NCBI GenBank assembly: GCA_020631735.1
Contig: CM036209.1
Coordinates: forward strand, 3,137,451-3,201,450
Length of the DNA: 64,000 nucleotides
DNA from: Saccharum officinarum
Lineage: Eukaryota > Streptophyta > Magnoliopsida > Poales > Poaceae
Direction: 5' to 3'
The first letter of the stretch is position 1; each line of letters begins with the position of its first letter. This document shows positions 22,753-34,717 of this stretch, piece by piece. A program made the position numbers and the translations under genes. The notes under the pieces were generated by a model. It did not search any database and had not been told where the DNA came from. It saw only the letters and a program-made list of their open reading frames with translations.

Positions 22753-25165
22753 ACACGCCAAGCCTGCCAAGCCATCCCACTTCGCCGCTCACCATCTTAC
22801 TCTCTAAATTGAGTTTCTCTGTTCTTGCCTGGGAAGGCTACGCTCTGTTGATCTCCTTCCTCAAGCTGTAATTGACCATGGTAGATAGTCCCCATACATC
22901 CCCTACCTCCCTTCTACCTCCCCATGCCCTTAGATTTGGAAGTCATGGCCAGAATCGCCATCAGGTGAAAGTCCAGCAGCTATCCATGGTGGACGAGCTG
23001 AGGAGCACAAACGCTCGGTGCTCTCTGTGTCTCTCTCAAAGAATCCTAGCCGTATACCCACTTTGCTCTTTGTTTAAGTCCACAGCAGCAGCTTGTCCTA
23101 TGCCATGTGCTAGTAGCAAAGCCGAGAACCAACTCAGCTCCTATACACGTAAAGTCAAGAGTCTTGAGCCATTAATCCACTCCACCAATTTCTTTATTCC
23201 TTTTCCCTTTCTAATAACCAGCGGCAGCTCGTGGCCACTAATCACATTTCATTTTCTCTCCTCGTGATTAATTAGCGGCCACCTTGCACAATTAATATCT
23301 CCACTATGCTAACTCTGATTCCATCACTTCTTCTTCCTAAATTCATCTAAAATCGAACCCCACCTATCCATAAAGTTTCATAATTTTTGGAACACAGTTG
23401 AATTTATGTGAATATTTAATTGTGTATGTTTGCCGAGTACCGCGAGTTCGACACCGACGGAGGGACGTCGATGGATTGTGGAGTCATCGGGAGTTGCTGG
23501 AGAAATGGTACTTTTGGAAGCGTGATCGGATTTCTAAGAATTTCGGCTGTCATTGATTATTTACATCTATGCATTTGCATCAATACATATCATAATAGGA
23601 ATGATGGTGGATCGTGGGATCAACTGGAGTAGCTGAAAGATGATGCTATGGTGATCATATCACGAAGATGGAATGCTAACTTTTGGTTATATTTTACCCA
23701 GGCAAGCCCCGGTGCATAACCTCTATTATGCTGCACTTTATTTATGCTTGTGCATTAAGTTTTAAGGAGTTGAATGAAACCCACTTGCATATATATATCC
23801 TGATCCCATGAGTCTTACTAGTATGTCAAGATCGTGTAGATTGCTATGCTACAGGACTCCGGTAGAAGTCGAGTGATTGCCCGTCACTCGCGAGAGATAG
23901 GAAATATATTATTGTTATTATTATCATGTTACTACCACATGGAACATATTTGAATGATAATTGGAGACCGGGCGGAACGGGCTTGGATGGATTTGGACCT
24001 GGTTGGGCAACAGAGCGGGGCTCTGGTTGCATTTGTTCCGCCTGTGTCGATTAAGGACCGTTCGTTGCATTGGATTCCATAGTCAGGTCACAGACCTACT
24101 TATCCCGAGCATATACTAGCGGATGGGGGCTAGAAAGACTTGTTATTCTCTTGTCATGGGTTCCGGCTCCATCCGGACCAACTGAAGGTGGATTATATAT
24201 GGGTATTAGGAGGTCTAAGCACCGCGAGAGGGCGGGGGCTTGGAGTCCCAGTATGGACGGGGACTCGGTTCTCTTGACAGGAGGATAATGGGTTGGTCCT
24301 GTTTGTACCTCGGTACGGGTGGGGCGTGTGTTTTTCGGGGTACCCAGCTGGGCTACATTGATTCGCGAATCGCCGTCAATTTGACGGTCCGACATGACTA
24401 TAATCTGGCATCGTAGTAAGAACTGTGGAAGATGGTGAAATGGTTCTGATTGCTTACTACATGCTTGAAAGTAGCTTTGGTGCTTACATAGAATGGTGGG
24501 TTAATGAACTACCAATGACTGCTAATAAAAGTTAAATATAAGGATGCACCTTTAGTAATGCTTCCTGCAGTTGCAATAACCCACAAGCCAGATAGCCTTG
24601 CATATCCTTGGAGTCTTTTCTTTCCTTCTGACGGGTAAGTCTTGCGGAGTACAATTGAGTACTCAGGGTTTGTTCTACCCTGTTGCAGGTGACAGGTGTT
24701 CTTGAAGCTGACTTTTATGTGTGGAAACCTCCTGGTGGGCTCAGTGAGGATTTCCCTTACGTTGCGGATATAGAGTTGATTTATAACTCTCACCAAAAAT
24801 GTTTTACAAAGGAAAGATTTACCACCTATTATGAATTCTTGTATATAAATGTTCATCATGATAATATTTAACTCATCATCAAATGGTTTCATTTCCGCTG
24901 AACTCTGATAACATTTTATTTTCCACTGTTATAATTAAACAATGGATTACCCTGATGTTGTACTAAAAGTGATGTAAGAAATGGTAAAGATGTTGTAAGC
25001 TTTATCTCTCATTTATGATCCTGAGGTAAAAATGTGGATTTTCGAGTTCTCCCTCGGGTGTGCTCGACGGAATCGCAGAGTTTATTGCTCTCCCTTGGGT
25101 ACTTAGTGTCTAATGGAAGACAAGTACTCTTGGGAGGGTATTAAATTAGGCGGTTCTGCCACAGG

Positions 25166-25177
25166 TGGTATCAGAGC
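25166..25177 (+). other. Primer-binding site, initiator tRNA-Met
   Basis: TGGTATCAGAGC, complementary to the 3' end of plant initiator tRNA-Met, two bases after the LTR end. Confidence 0.93.
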
Positions 25178-25808
25178 ATAAATGAGGAAATAAAGCTTCA
25201 AAACTCCTTTCTAAATTAAAATTTGACAACACATTTTTGCAAAAAGTTAGGGCGTTTGCATACGAAGTTATATAAGTAGCCCTATTACTATAGTTAAGTC
25301 TTCGGAATAAGTTTAAGTAGGCTTTCGTCCGGTAAACTAACTGGTGTGTAGCGTGCGGTCCTAAAGTCAGACGCGCTGTTTTGCTATAGTCATCGTGCGA
25401 GTCCTACTTGCAGGTGCCCTGTTCTAGGTACCACGCGTCCCTGTCCCGGAGTTACTGTTGTACTGTGGCTTCGTGTTTCGCGTTCGCTCGTGCTTCATGA
25501 CTGTCGGGGCTTACGTTTTCGGCACTCCTTCTGCGCCCTTGTCGGACCTCTGCCCTGCAACCGTGCTAGTCTTTATGGCCTCGGACACCGCCCACCTCGT
25601 GTGCGTAAAAATCCTGTTGTTGTACTTTTACTGGTTCCCACGCATGGCTCGAGGGTGGTCTGCGCCAGGACCACTGGCCGCTCTGCCTTTTTAAGGGGGC
25701 CAAGCCCAGCCACTTTGTGTCACCACTCAGTGCATTCCAGCTCGCTTAGCCCTTTTCTCTTGAGCAAGCTTCTCCTCAAGCCTTCCTTGCAACCACCACC
25801 CACCTAGG

Positions 25809-26708
25809 ATGGCAGGAGTTTGGGTTAGCAGCTACTGCCTGAACACCGAGGGTTTTCCCAAAATCCTGTATGCTACCCTGCAAAAACTCGGCATTCGGGA
25901 GCGTCCTGAGTATGAGGGTCGTGAGTACATGAAGCATGGCATGGAGCGATGCAAGGTCACCATCTACATTGGCAAGAGTGAGGAGTTTCCCGACGTCACT
26001 GAAGCCTGGAATGTGACCGCAACCGGGTTTCGCTTCGGCGACACCTACCAGGTTGTGGCCCGCAAAGCCTTGCGACATCTGTGCCAGATCTATGAGCAGC
26101 CCATTGCTCGTACCCCCATGCGGTTCTTTCCACCTTTGGACAAGAATCGGCGAGTATGGAGGGCTCGCATGGAGGCCTTGCGGGGTCAGGACGTGCAAGA
26201 GGACAACCCGACCGTGGTGCACCTGACCACGTACTTGCTCGCTCTGGATGAGCAGTACGACCGGCAGGCCTCGGAGCTGAGAGAGTGTCTCCACCGAGCT
26301 GAGGAAGCCGAGATCTTCTCCAGGATGCTCGAAGTGCAGCTTGCTGAAGCTCATGCCAATCTAGCAGCCGCTGAGAGTCGAGAGGCTGCCATGGCGGAGG
26401 CCGTCAAGGTGGACCAAGACCGTCATGCCCAGGAGCTGGAGGACGCCTATCTTGCCACAAGGGCCAAGCGTAGGACGCTCGCCACGAAAAGGCAGGAACC
26501 CTTAATCCTGGAGGGGATCCCTGTCCATCCGCTGGAGAGAAGGAGAACTGGTTTTGCAGCACCTCCGCCCACGGAAGCCTCAGAAGTAGAGTCATTGCTT
26601 CCCCTCACCCAGCCACCACCACAAGAAGGAGTAGATCCACAACCTAGTGCAGCAGAAGAACCCCAGGAGCCCAGGAAAGAAGCCGTTTGGGCCGACGAAG
26701 TAGATTAG
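25809..26708 (+). CDS. Unrecognised 299-residue retrotransposon ORF with central coiled coil
   Basis: An uninterrupted ORF from ATG 25809, 645 bp after the LTR. Residues 1-110 form an apparently folded domain (WVSSYCLNTEGFPKILY, LQKLGI, CKVTIYIGKS, VARKALRHLCQIYEQPI). Residues about 145-225 are a long heptad-rich helix (LRECLHRAEEAEIFSRMLEV then AEAHANLAAAESREAAMAEA). The remainder is Pro/Glu-rich and likely disordered. There is no CCHC knuckle, protease or polymerase motif, so it is not an ordinary Gag. Its position matches that of the H3-tail ORF in the other long-LTR element (47088-47702), which also has a coiled coil. It may bind nucleic acid or assist packaging, but nothing in the sequence proves this. 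The open frame in a young element suggests recent function. Confidence 0.75.
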   Translation: MAGVWVSSYCLNTEGFPKILYATLQKLGIRERPEYEGREYMKHGMERCKVTIYIGKSEEFPDVTEAWNVTATGFRFGDTYQVVARKALRHLCQIYEQPIARTPMRFFPPLDKNRRVWRARMEALRGQDVQEDNPTVVHLTTYLLALDEQYDRQASELRECLHRAEEAEIFSRMLEVQLAEAHANLAAAESREAAMAEAVKVDQDRHAQELEDAYLATRAKRRTLATKRQEPLILEGIPVHPLERRRTGFAAPPPTEASEVESLLPLTQPPPQEGVDPQPSAAEEPQEPRKEAVWADEVD

Positions 26709-28517
26709 TTGTCCTAGGGAAGATGTAACTGTTGCTAGTAGTGCTTTTCATCGTTGTCCCCTAGTGTTGTAGTCTTTCCGTTGTACCGCAGCCGTAGTTG
26801 TTAAGGGCGCCTGGTTGTACGTTTCGAGCGATGTGTCGAGTGTGGGAGAGTGTATGCCTGTATGTTGCACCCGTGTAGGGCCGTTGGGAATGAGTATTTG
26901 CTTTATCCATTGTGTTGTTACGTCGTTTTTCCTTAGACCTCGTTCGATTCGCTTAGGGTTCTTGAGACGACAATAAGCAGGTTACAAGGGGAACAACTAT
27001 TCTGATGCAGCAGATCGGCCGTGATTGGAAAACAGAGGACACTGTATCACTAATTGTGGATGTCCCAGCAGAACACTTGAATTCCCTTGATTTAAATCTG
27101 CCTTGGGATTTACTTTACTTGTTCCTTATTTTGAAAGGAACCTGTGTTGCCTGAATTTTCCCTTACTCCTCTGATTCTGTGGTCTATGACCCCGTTGTTT
27201 TTACTGCGAGTAAGTTGGTAATAGTTACTTAGTTAATAGCTTATGGTGCCGCGACGGAACCGAGGGCCACCTGTGGAACAGCTGCCACATGGTGACGCTG
27301 CTCGACGCGCGCTGGTATCGAGGTTGTTGACCAAGTGCTTTTACCGAGTTACACCGCGGTATCGCTCTTGCTATAAAAATTCTCTTTGGTAAAAATATCC
27401 TTGTGTTCGAATGGGAAATCCACAATGGGTTGATAGAATTGTGCTCTGTCAAAGTAACAGGGGTAACAAGGTTTTTGAAGAAAGGAAAAGAAGAAAGAGA
27501 AAAGCAACAGGAAAGTTAGCCCGCACGTAGGTCAGAGAAATTGCATCGCCCGACTTGACGTCGTTCCTGTGACCGGTTTGGTCACGCTACATACGCCGGG
27601 TCGCTGTCACTGCGTACCCTGTGGACGCCGTTTGTGGTGGGGCCCACGTGTGCCGTTCTCGCGTGACCACGGCGTTGTGCCGCACTCGCCTCGTCTTGTC
27701 GCACTGTACGCCCCTCTGATCCCGGCACCCGTGTCGGCTCTCGATTCTCGCTCTCGTCCCCGTACCGGACCCCCCCTCTTTCTTTTCCTTTGGGGCCCCG
27801 TTGCTCGCACGCCGCCTGGTCGAGCGAACCGCATCCCCTCCTTTCTCCTTTGCCCACTCAAGCTCGCACAGGGAGCGCACCATGGCCGACGCTCTCCCCA
27901 CCTTGTGACCCCCCAGTGATTCCCATCTCCTCCGTTTCCGGTGCACTGCATCACCACCTCCGTCCACCAAGCTTTTATAATGCCACCTTGCTTCTCCTCC
28001 ATTCAACCCCCAGATCCAGAGTAGAGCTCATAGTATCGACTTCCTCCGTCTGTGCTCTGGTGGGAGAAGCTCGAGAAGTAGTCAGGAAGAAAGTAGTTGG
28101 AGGTAGGGCTACGAGATCCAGTCGTTGCTCGCAGATCTAGGGTTGCTAGTCAGAGGCAATGGTGTAACTTGAGAAGAAGGGATCTGGTTTCCATGGAGAA
28201 GTTCAAGTTCATCCCTGGTTAGTTTAGGTTTTAGAGTTCGCAATGATCTTTGTACCAGTCTCCAATTTCTGGCTGTGTTGGGCATACGCCATGTTCTGGA
28301 TAATCGTTTTCCTTCTGCTTTTCCATTGTCCCCGTCTTCGTCGATTTCTAGAGAGGTTGTGAGTTGTATTAGATTTGTTCTTAGCCGTGTTCTCTAGATC
28401 CCGGAGTAGTTTGGTGTTCGAAGTCATGTAATCTCCTATGTAAGCTCAGATCTGTGAAACGTAATCACGTTTCCCTCTTTTGTTTCTTGTTCCAGATCTC
28501 GGGACGAGATCCTTTTT

Positions 28518-28529
28518 AAGGGGGAAGGA
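28518..28529 (+). other. Polypurine tract
   Basis: AAGGGGGAAGGA lies directly before the 3' LTR start at 28530, the expected plus-strand primer site. Confidence 0.9.
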
Positions 28530-31500
28530 TGTAACACCCCTGGTGTTACTAGCTTATTTAGCACCGCGATTTAGGCCTAAGAAAAATTTCCGAAACGAGT
28601 TTCTCGGGTTTTTAATTTAAAACGTACTTGCTGCGACAAGTGAATCCCGTGTGACTTAGTTTCGTGGACTCAAATAAACGCTCAGGATAAATTACGCAGT
28701 GCATAGAAATATTCAGGAATGTTCGACAATGATTTTAGAGAACGATTTGTCCTGTTAGATTAAGCATGAAAATCAACTTTTATAAATAAAATAAAATCCA
28801 TTAATAAATAGAACGATACCTATATATAAACTCACGGGTTTATTTTGTTAAGCACGAACTGACGAGAAAGAGAGCGCGGCAACTTCGTTTATTTTGCCGG
28901 CATGCAATGTACTCGCCTGGCATTACTTTTTACTGTCTCGTTCTCATCGTGGCCCAGCAATTCGCTGCATTGCAAGGTCTCCTCATCCATCCGCATCCAT
29001 GCTCTCTGGCTTTTGCTTTGCTTCTCTTTGACTTGATTACTTGCTAACCCTTTGCTGTAACCATGATCGTGTTGGATAATCCTATCAAGAAGCTAGTGCT
29101 TATCCTTGATGATCATGTGAGGAAGTGAAAATATTACTGATCATGATCATTGCTTTAATAATGACAGAGTTAAATCGTGCACGAGGAGCGCTTTTAATAA
29201 TGGCAGCGGAAACATTACAGAGCATGAGCTGTAGCACCGTGGAAATAACTGTAGCATGAGTCAACACTGCCACTGAGTCTTGGAGCGCACACGACACGCA
29301 GAAAACACTGTAGCGGTGTGGAAACACTGTAGCGGTGTGGAAACACTGTAGCACCATGGAAACACTGTTCATCCGAAGCATCACGACTTGCGCAGCGACG
29401 TTTTATTGCCTTTAAGCAAGCTAGTTAGCCGCTAATCTTACGACGCGTCGCTGTCGCGCCTTCGCGTCGCCTGCCTTTAAAAGGTTACACCGAGCCGTTC
29501 CGCTCCGCTACTCACTTGCTTCTCTCAAATCAAGTTTCTCTGTTCTTGCCCGTGAAAGTTGCGTATATCGATTTCTCCCGAGCTGCATTAATCAGCTGAG
29601 GTAGCTAATCTGTAATTGATCTTCTCATTCTCTAATGTTTCCTTGACCTGTGGTCTCCTTCCCCCATTAATTCCTTGACCTGCATGAATGAATCAGCACC
29701 CCACCACCAAGCACGTTTAGCCCAAAGCACACTCTAGTCCTGATGTGCTCGTCAAGTCCAAAGACCACTCAAAGTCTATCATTTGAATTAATGCACTCAT
29801 GACCAAAGACCCACTCCAAGTTCATCACGTGAAATCCAATTCACATGACTAGCTAGCCAAATGCCAGCTCCACCTCCAGCCCACATCTCCTGCCTATAAA
29901 AGGACACGCCAAGCCTGCCAAGCCATCCCACTTCACCGCTCACCATCTTACTCTCTAAATTGAGTTTCTCTGTTCTTGCCTGGGAAGGCTACGCTCTGTT
30001 GATCTCCTTCCTCAAGCTGTAATTGACCATGGTAGATAGTCCCCATACATCCCCTACCTCCCTTCTACCTCCCCATGCCCTTAGATTTGGAAGTCATGGC
30101 CAGAATCGCCATCAGGTGAAAGTCCAGCAGCTATCCATGGTGGACGAGCTGAGGAGCACAAACGCTCGGTGCTCTCTGTGTCTCTCTCAAAGAATCCTAG
30201 CCGTATACCCACTTTGCTCTTTATTTAAGTCCACAGCAGCAGCTTGTCCTATGCCATGTGCTAGTAGCAAAGCCGAGAACCAACTCAGCTCCTATACACG
30301 TAAAGTCAAGAGTCTTGAGCCATTAATCCACTCCACCAATTTCTTTATTCCTTTTCCCTTTCTAATAACCAGCGGCAGCTCGTGGCCACTAATCACATTT
30401 CATTTTCTCTCCTCGTGATTAATTAGCGGCCACCTTGCACAATTAATATCTCCACTATGCTAACTCTGATTCCATCACTTCTTCTTCCTAAATTCATCTA
30501 AAATCGAACCCCACCTATCCATAAAGTTTCATAATTTTTGGAACACAGTTGAATTTATGTGAATATTTAATTGTGTATGTTTGCCGAGTACCGCGAGTTC
30601 GACACCGACGGAGGGACGTCGATGGATTGTGGAGTCATCGGGAGTTGCTGGAGAAATGGTACTTTTGGAAGCGTGATCGGATTTCTAAGAATTTCGGCTG
30701 TCATTGATTATTTACATCTATGCATTTGCATCAATACATATCATAATAGGAATGATGGTGGATCGTGGGATCAACTGGAGTAGCTGAAAGATGATGCTAT
30801 GGTGATCATATCACGAAGATGGAATGCTAACTTTTGGTTATATTTTACCCAGGCAAGCCCCGGTGCATAACCTCTATTATGCTGCACTTTATTTATGCTT
30901 GTGCATTAAGTTTTAAGGAGTTGAATGAAACCCACTTGCATATATATATCCTGATCCCATGAGTCTTACTAGTATGTCAAGATCGTGTAGATTGCTATGC
31001 TACAGGACTCCGGTAGAAGTCGAGTGATTGCCCGTCACTCGCGAGAGATAGGAAATATATTATTGTTATTATTATCATGTTACTACCACATGGAACATAT
31101 TTGAATGATAATTGGAGACCGGGCGGAACGGGCTTGGATGGATTTGGACCTGGTTGGGCAACAGAGCGGGGCTCTGGTTGCATTTGTTCCGCCTGTGTCG
31201 ATTAAGGACCGTTCGTTGCATTGGATTCCATAGTCAGGTCACAGATCTCCTTATCCCGAGCATATACTAGCGGATGGGGGCTAGAAAGACTTGTTATTCT
31301 CTTGTCATGGGTTCCGGCTCCATCCGGACCAACTGAAGGTGGATTATATATGGGTATTAGGAGGTCTAAGCACCGCGAGAGGGCGGGGGCTTGGAGTCCC
31401 AGTATGGACGGGGACTCGGTTCTCTTGACAAGGGGATAATGGGTTGGTCCTGTTTGTACCTCGGTACGGGTGGGGCGTGTGTTTTTCGGGGTACCCAGCT

Positions 31501-32314
31501 GGGCTACATTGATTCGCGAATCGCCGTCAATTTGACGGTCCGACATGACTATAATCTGGCATCGTAGTAAGAACTGTGGAAGATGGTGAAATGGTTCTGA
31601 TTGCTTACTACATGCTTGAAAGTAGCTTTGGTGCTTACATAGAATGGTGGGTTAATGAACTACCAATGACTGCTAATAAAAGTTAAATATAAGGATGCAC
31701 CTTTAGTAATGCTTCCTGCAGTTGCAATAACCCACAAGCCAGATAGCCTTGCATATCCTTGGAGTCTTTTCTTTCCTTCTGACGGGTAAGTCTTGCGGAG
31801 TACAATTGAGTACTCAGGGTTTGTTCTACCCTGTTGCAGGTGACAGGTGTTCTTGAAGCTGACTTTTATGTGTGGAAACCTCCTGGTGGGCTCAGTGAGG
31901 ATTTCCCTTACGTTGCGGATATAGAGTTGATTTATAACTCTCACCAAAAATGTTTTACAAAGGAAAGATTTACCACCTATTATGAATTCTTGTATATAAA
32001 TGTTCATCATGATAATATTTAACTCATCATCAAATGGTTTCATTTCCGCTGAACTCTGATAACATTTTATTTTCCACTGTTATAATTAAACAATGGATTA
32101 CCCTGATGTTGTACTAAAAGTGATGTAAGAAATGGTAAAGATGTTGTAAGCTTTATCTCTCATTTATGATCCTGAGGTAAAAATGTGGATTTTCGAGTTC
32201 TCCCTCGGGTGTGCTCGACGGAATCGCAGAGTTTATTGCTCTCCCTTGGGTACTTAGTGTCTAATGGAAGACAAGTACTCTTGGGAGGGTATTAAATTAG
32301 GCGGTTCTGCCACA
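28530..32314 (+). repeat. 3' LTR of the LARD-like element
   Basis: Starts TGTAACACCCCTGG, ends GGTTCTGCCACA, collinear with 21382-25163. It differs by a CA dinucleotide at the start, one extra T in a C/T run and about eleven substitutions. Confidence 0.95.
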
Positions 32315-32389
32315 GATACAGCCGAGTGCCCGCAGGCCCACATGTCATACGGATACATGAATGTAAATGAACATAATACGCCTTCTCTT

Positions 32390-33510
32390 CTGGATTGCGT
32401 CTTTCTCTCCTTCATGCCATCTTCACTCAGTCGTTATGACAGCTCCGTCGGTCGAAGTTTCTGCTTGTCCCCAAGTAGGTGCTGCTGGAAACCTTGCCTT
32501 GAGCACATGATAATCCTCCCAGGTCACCAATGTTGTTAGTAAACCAGTCCATGTCACAAGGACTTGAGGTATAGCATTGTTACCTTTGCGGACTAGACGG
32601 CGTTCTAGAATTTCAGCTGGTAATGCATTAGAAGCCTGCAAATCAGTTAACATAGGTAACTTTGAAAAAACAAGAGTGTAGTTTGGGTGGAATGACTTTA
32701 GCTGTGAGATGTGAAACACTGGATGAACACGAATGTCTTTAGGCAAATCTAGTCGATAAGCCACAGCACCAATTCTCTCCAGTATCTTGTATTGGCCGAA
32801 AAACTTATAAGCCAGTTTAGGAATGGTCGGTTTGCAACCGATGATTGAGTGTAAGGCTGCAAACGAAGTAACACTTGGTCACCCACTGAAAACTGCTTGT
32901 CAGTGCGGTTCCTGTCAGCACACAACTTCATTCGGTTTTGAGCCTGTTCCAGTCTTTGCTTGAGCATTTGAAGATGAAGCTCTCTATCTTCAATGATTTG
33001 TGTGACTGAAGGTGAGGCATCTAGTGGGACTTGTGGTTCAGCTCCCAACTGAAGATCATACCCATACAATGCCTTGAATGGAGAACAGCCAAGAGAACTG
33101 TGAAATGCAGAGTTGTACCACAGTTCAGCTAGAGACAGCCAAGCTTTCCATGCCTTTGGTGAATCTTGAACTGCACATCTCAAGTACATTTCCACACATT
33201 GGTTCACCCTTTCTGTTTGACCATCTGTTTGTGGATGGTGGGCATTGCTGAAATTGAGTTGGACCTTGTAAAGTTTGAACAATTCTTTCTAAAAAACACT
33301 CACAAACACAGTGTCTCTGTCAGTTACTATTGACTTTGAAAGGTCATGTAACTTCACTGTATTATCCATGAATAGTTGTGCAATTGTGATAGCAGTGTAT
33401 GGATACTTGACTGGAATGAAGTGTTCAGACTTAGTCTGTCTGCTACTACCAGAAGGACAGAGTAGCCCTCAGACTTAGGTAAGCCCTCAATGAAGTCCAT
33501 GGATAGGAGT
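32390..33510 (-). pseudogene. Ty3/gypsy integrase to chromodomain-like fragment, decayed
   Basis: Minus-strand reading from 33510: SMDFIEGLPKSEGYSVLLVV (integrase core), a frameshift after VVADRL, SIVTDRDTVF, a TAG in place of the W expected before KELF, then FSNAHHPQTDGQTERVNQ and ELWYNSAFHSSLGCSPFKALY. A further one-base shift at about 32820-32830 precedes VAYRLDLPKDIRVHPVFHIS and TWEDYHVLKARFP, the C-terminal chromodomain-like region. It lacks reverse transcriptase and LTRs and is inactive. The left end near 32390 is approximate, and 32315-32390 has no identifiable feature. Confidence 0.8.
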
Positions 33511-33876
33511 TGGGGAAGAAGGGGATGACCGGAACCCTAGCCGTCGTGCCGAAGCTGGGGAAGAAGACGGCGGGCGGAGGCGTGGAAAAAAAACGGTGGG
33601 CGTGAGCGCGAATCGGACGACCCCCTTCTTCCCCCACGCGAATCGCACGGCCATCACGGGTCACCAGAAATTGTGTGTCGCCGTCGGCTAAAACAACCTA
33701 GTGTTGTTTAGCAATTCTGTTCACAAATCGTGCAGGCTCAATTTGCATATTTGGTAAGATGGATGAGCAGGTGGCATACAATTCATATTGAAAGCTAGCT
33801 GTCGAAAAGTGACTAGAAATCTACCCCGAATACTAGTACAGTGCAGGCTCTGTATTGACAAACAGTGCATATTGAG
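33511..33876. other. Unassigned sequence between gypsy fragment and MITE
   Basis: Begins GC-rich (AACCCTAGCCGTCGTG) with A-runs, then becomes AT-rich. I see no complete gene. The first 170 bp could be a captured gene 5' end on the minus strand, but no homology is recognised. Confidence 0.3.
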
Positions 33877-33879
33877 TTA

Positions 33880-34219
33880 GGGGTGTTTAGTTCATGGCAT
33901 GAAAAATTTTAGGGTGTCACATCGAATGTTTCATAGTATGTCGGAAGAGGTGTCCGGATAATAATAAAAAACTAATTACATAACTCGCATGAAAACCGCA
34001 AGACGAATTTATTAAGCCTAATTAATCCGCCATTAGCACATTTTACTGTAGCACAACGTTGTCAAATCATAGATTAATTAGGCTTAAAAAATTCGTCTCG
34101 CAAATTTATCGCAATATGTGTAATTAGTTATTTTTTCATTTACATTTAATACTCCATGCATGTGTTCAAACATCCGTCATCTGAGGTGAAAAATTTTGAG
34201 GGAGGAACTAAACACCTCC
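33880..34219. mobile_element. Harbinger/Tourist-like MITE
   Basis: A 340-bp element with inverted ends GGGGTGTTTAGTTC and GGAACTAAACACCTCC, flanked by TTA on both sides (33877-33879 and 34220-34222). The interior shows inverted segments such as AGCCTAATTAATC / GATTAATTAGGC. Confidence 0.85.
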
Positions 34220-34539
34220 TTACTAACATGTGAACAGAAGAAACTATTATGATGTTCGGCTGATGGTTTCTGTGGCCGATAAGCCGACTGATGTTGTTTT
34301 ATTGTGAGAGAAAAATATTATACCATATTGTTTAGCATGCACGCACACCATAAATTAAGACATGCTGGTCCTCTGATACCGAGTAAAACTGGAGGGCAAA
34401 CTTGTTACTACATTAAATTAAATTACACCATGGAGGGCAGGATTCTGAGTACAGAAGAAAATAAAAAACTCGTATACTAATGTCTTCTAGAAATTCACTG
34501 TCACTTCGATACATTCTTCCTTGCATGCATATAAACTAA

Positions 34540-34686
34540 TACTCCATCCATTCCAAATTATAAGACTTTTTAACTTTTCTAGATATATACCTTTTATTAC
34601 GAACTGAGATACTATGTATAGATACATAGCAAAATTAATGTATCTAGAAAAACCAAAATATTTTACAATTTGAAACGAATGGGGTA
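34540..34686. mobile_element. Stowaway-type MITE
   Basis: TACTCCATCCATTCC at the left and GAATGGGGTA at the right, with internal inverted segments around CTAGATATATACC and GTATCTAGAAAA. Confidence 0.75.
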
Positions 34687-34717
34687 CTCTCTCACAGAAG
34701 TGAGTAACATGAACTTA

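Larger units (their letters stand above)
21382..25163 (+). repeat. 5' LTR of the LARD-like element
   Basis: Starts TGTAACCCCTGG, ends GGTTCTGCCACA. Contains two TATA-like modules (22326 and 22744), a short tandem of GGAAACACTGTAGC units near 22165-22215, and a splice-site-like module at 24630-24690. It lacks a CA dinucleotide present near the start of the 3' LTR. Confidence 0.95.
21382..32314 (+). mobile_element. Young non-autonomous LTR retrotransposon (LARD-like), 10.9 kb
   Basis: Two near-identical LTRs (3782 and 3785 bp; TGTAAC...CCACA) flank a 3.37-kb interior. A 12-base primer-binding site for initiator tRNA-Met follows the 5' LTR after two bases, and a polypurine tract precedes the 3' LTR. 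The interior has one 299-codon ORF and no protease, reverse transcriptase, RNase H or integrase, so mobilisation must depend on another element. I counted about 11 substitutions and 2 small indels between the LTRs (about 0.3 percent), which implies insertion within roughly the last 0.1-0.2 million years at grass LTR rates. Only GAT is shared at the two flanks instead of the usual 5-bp duplication. Confidence 0.92.
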
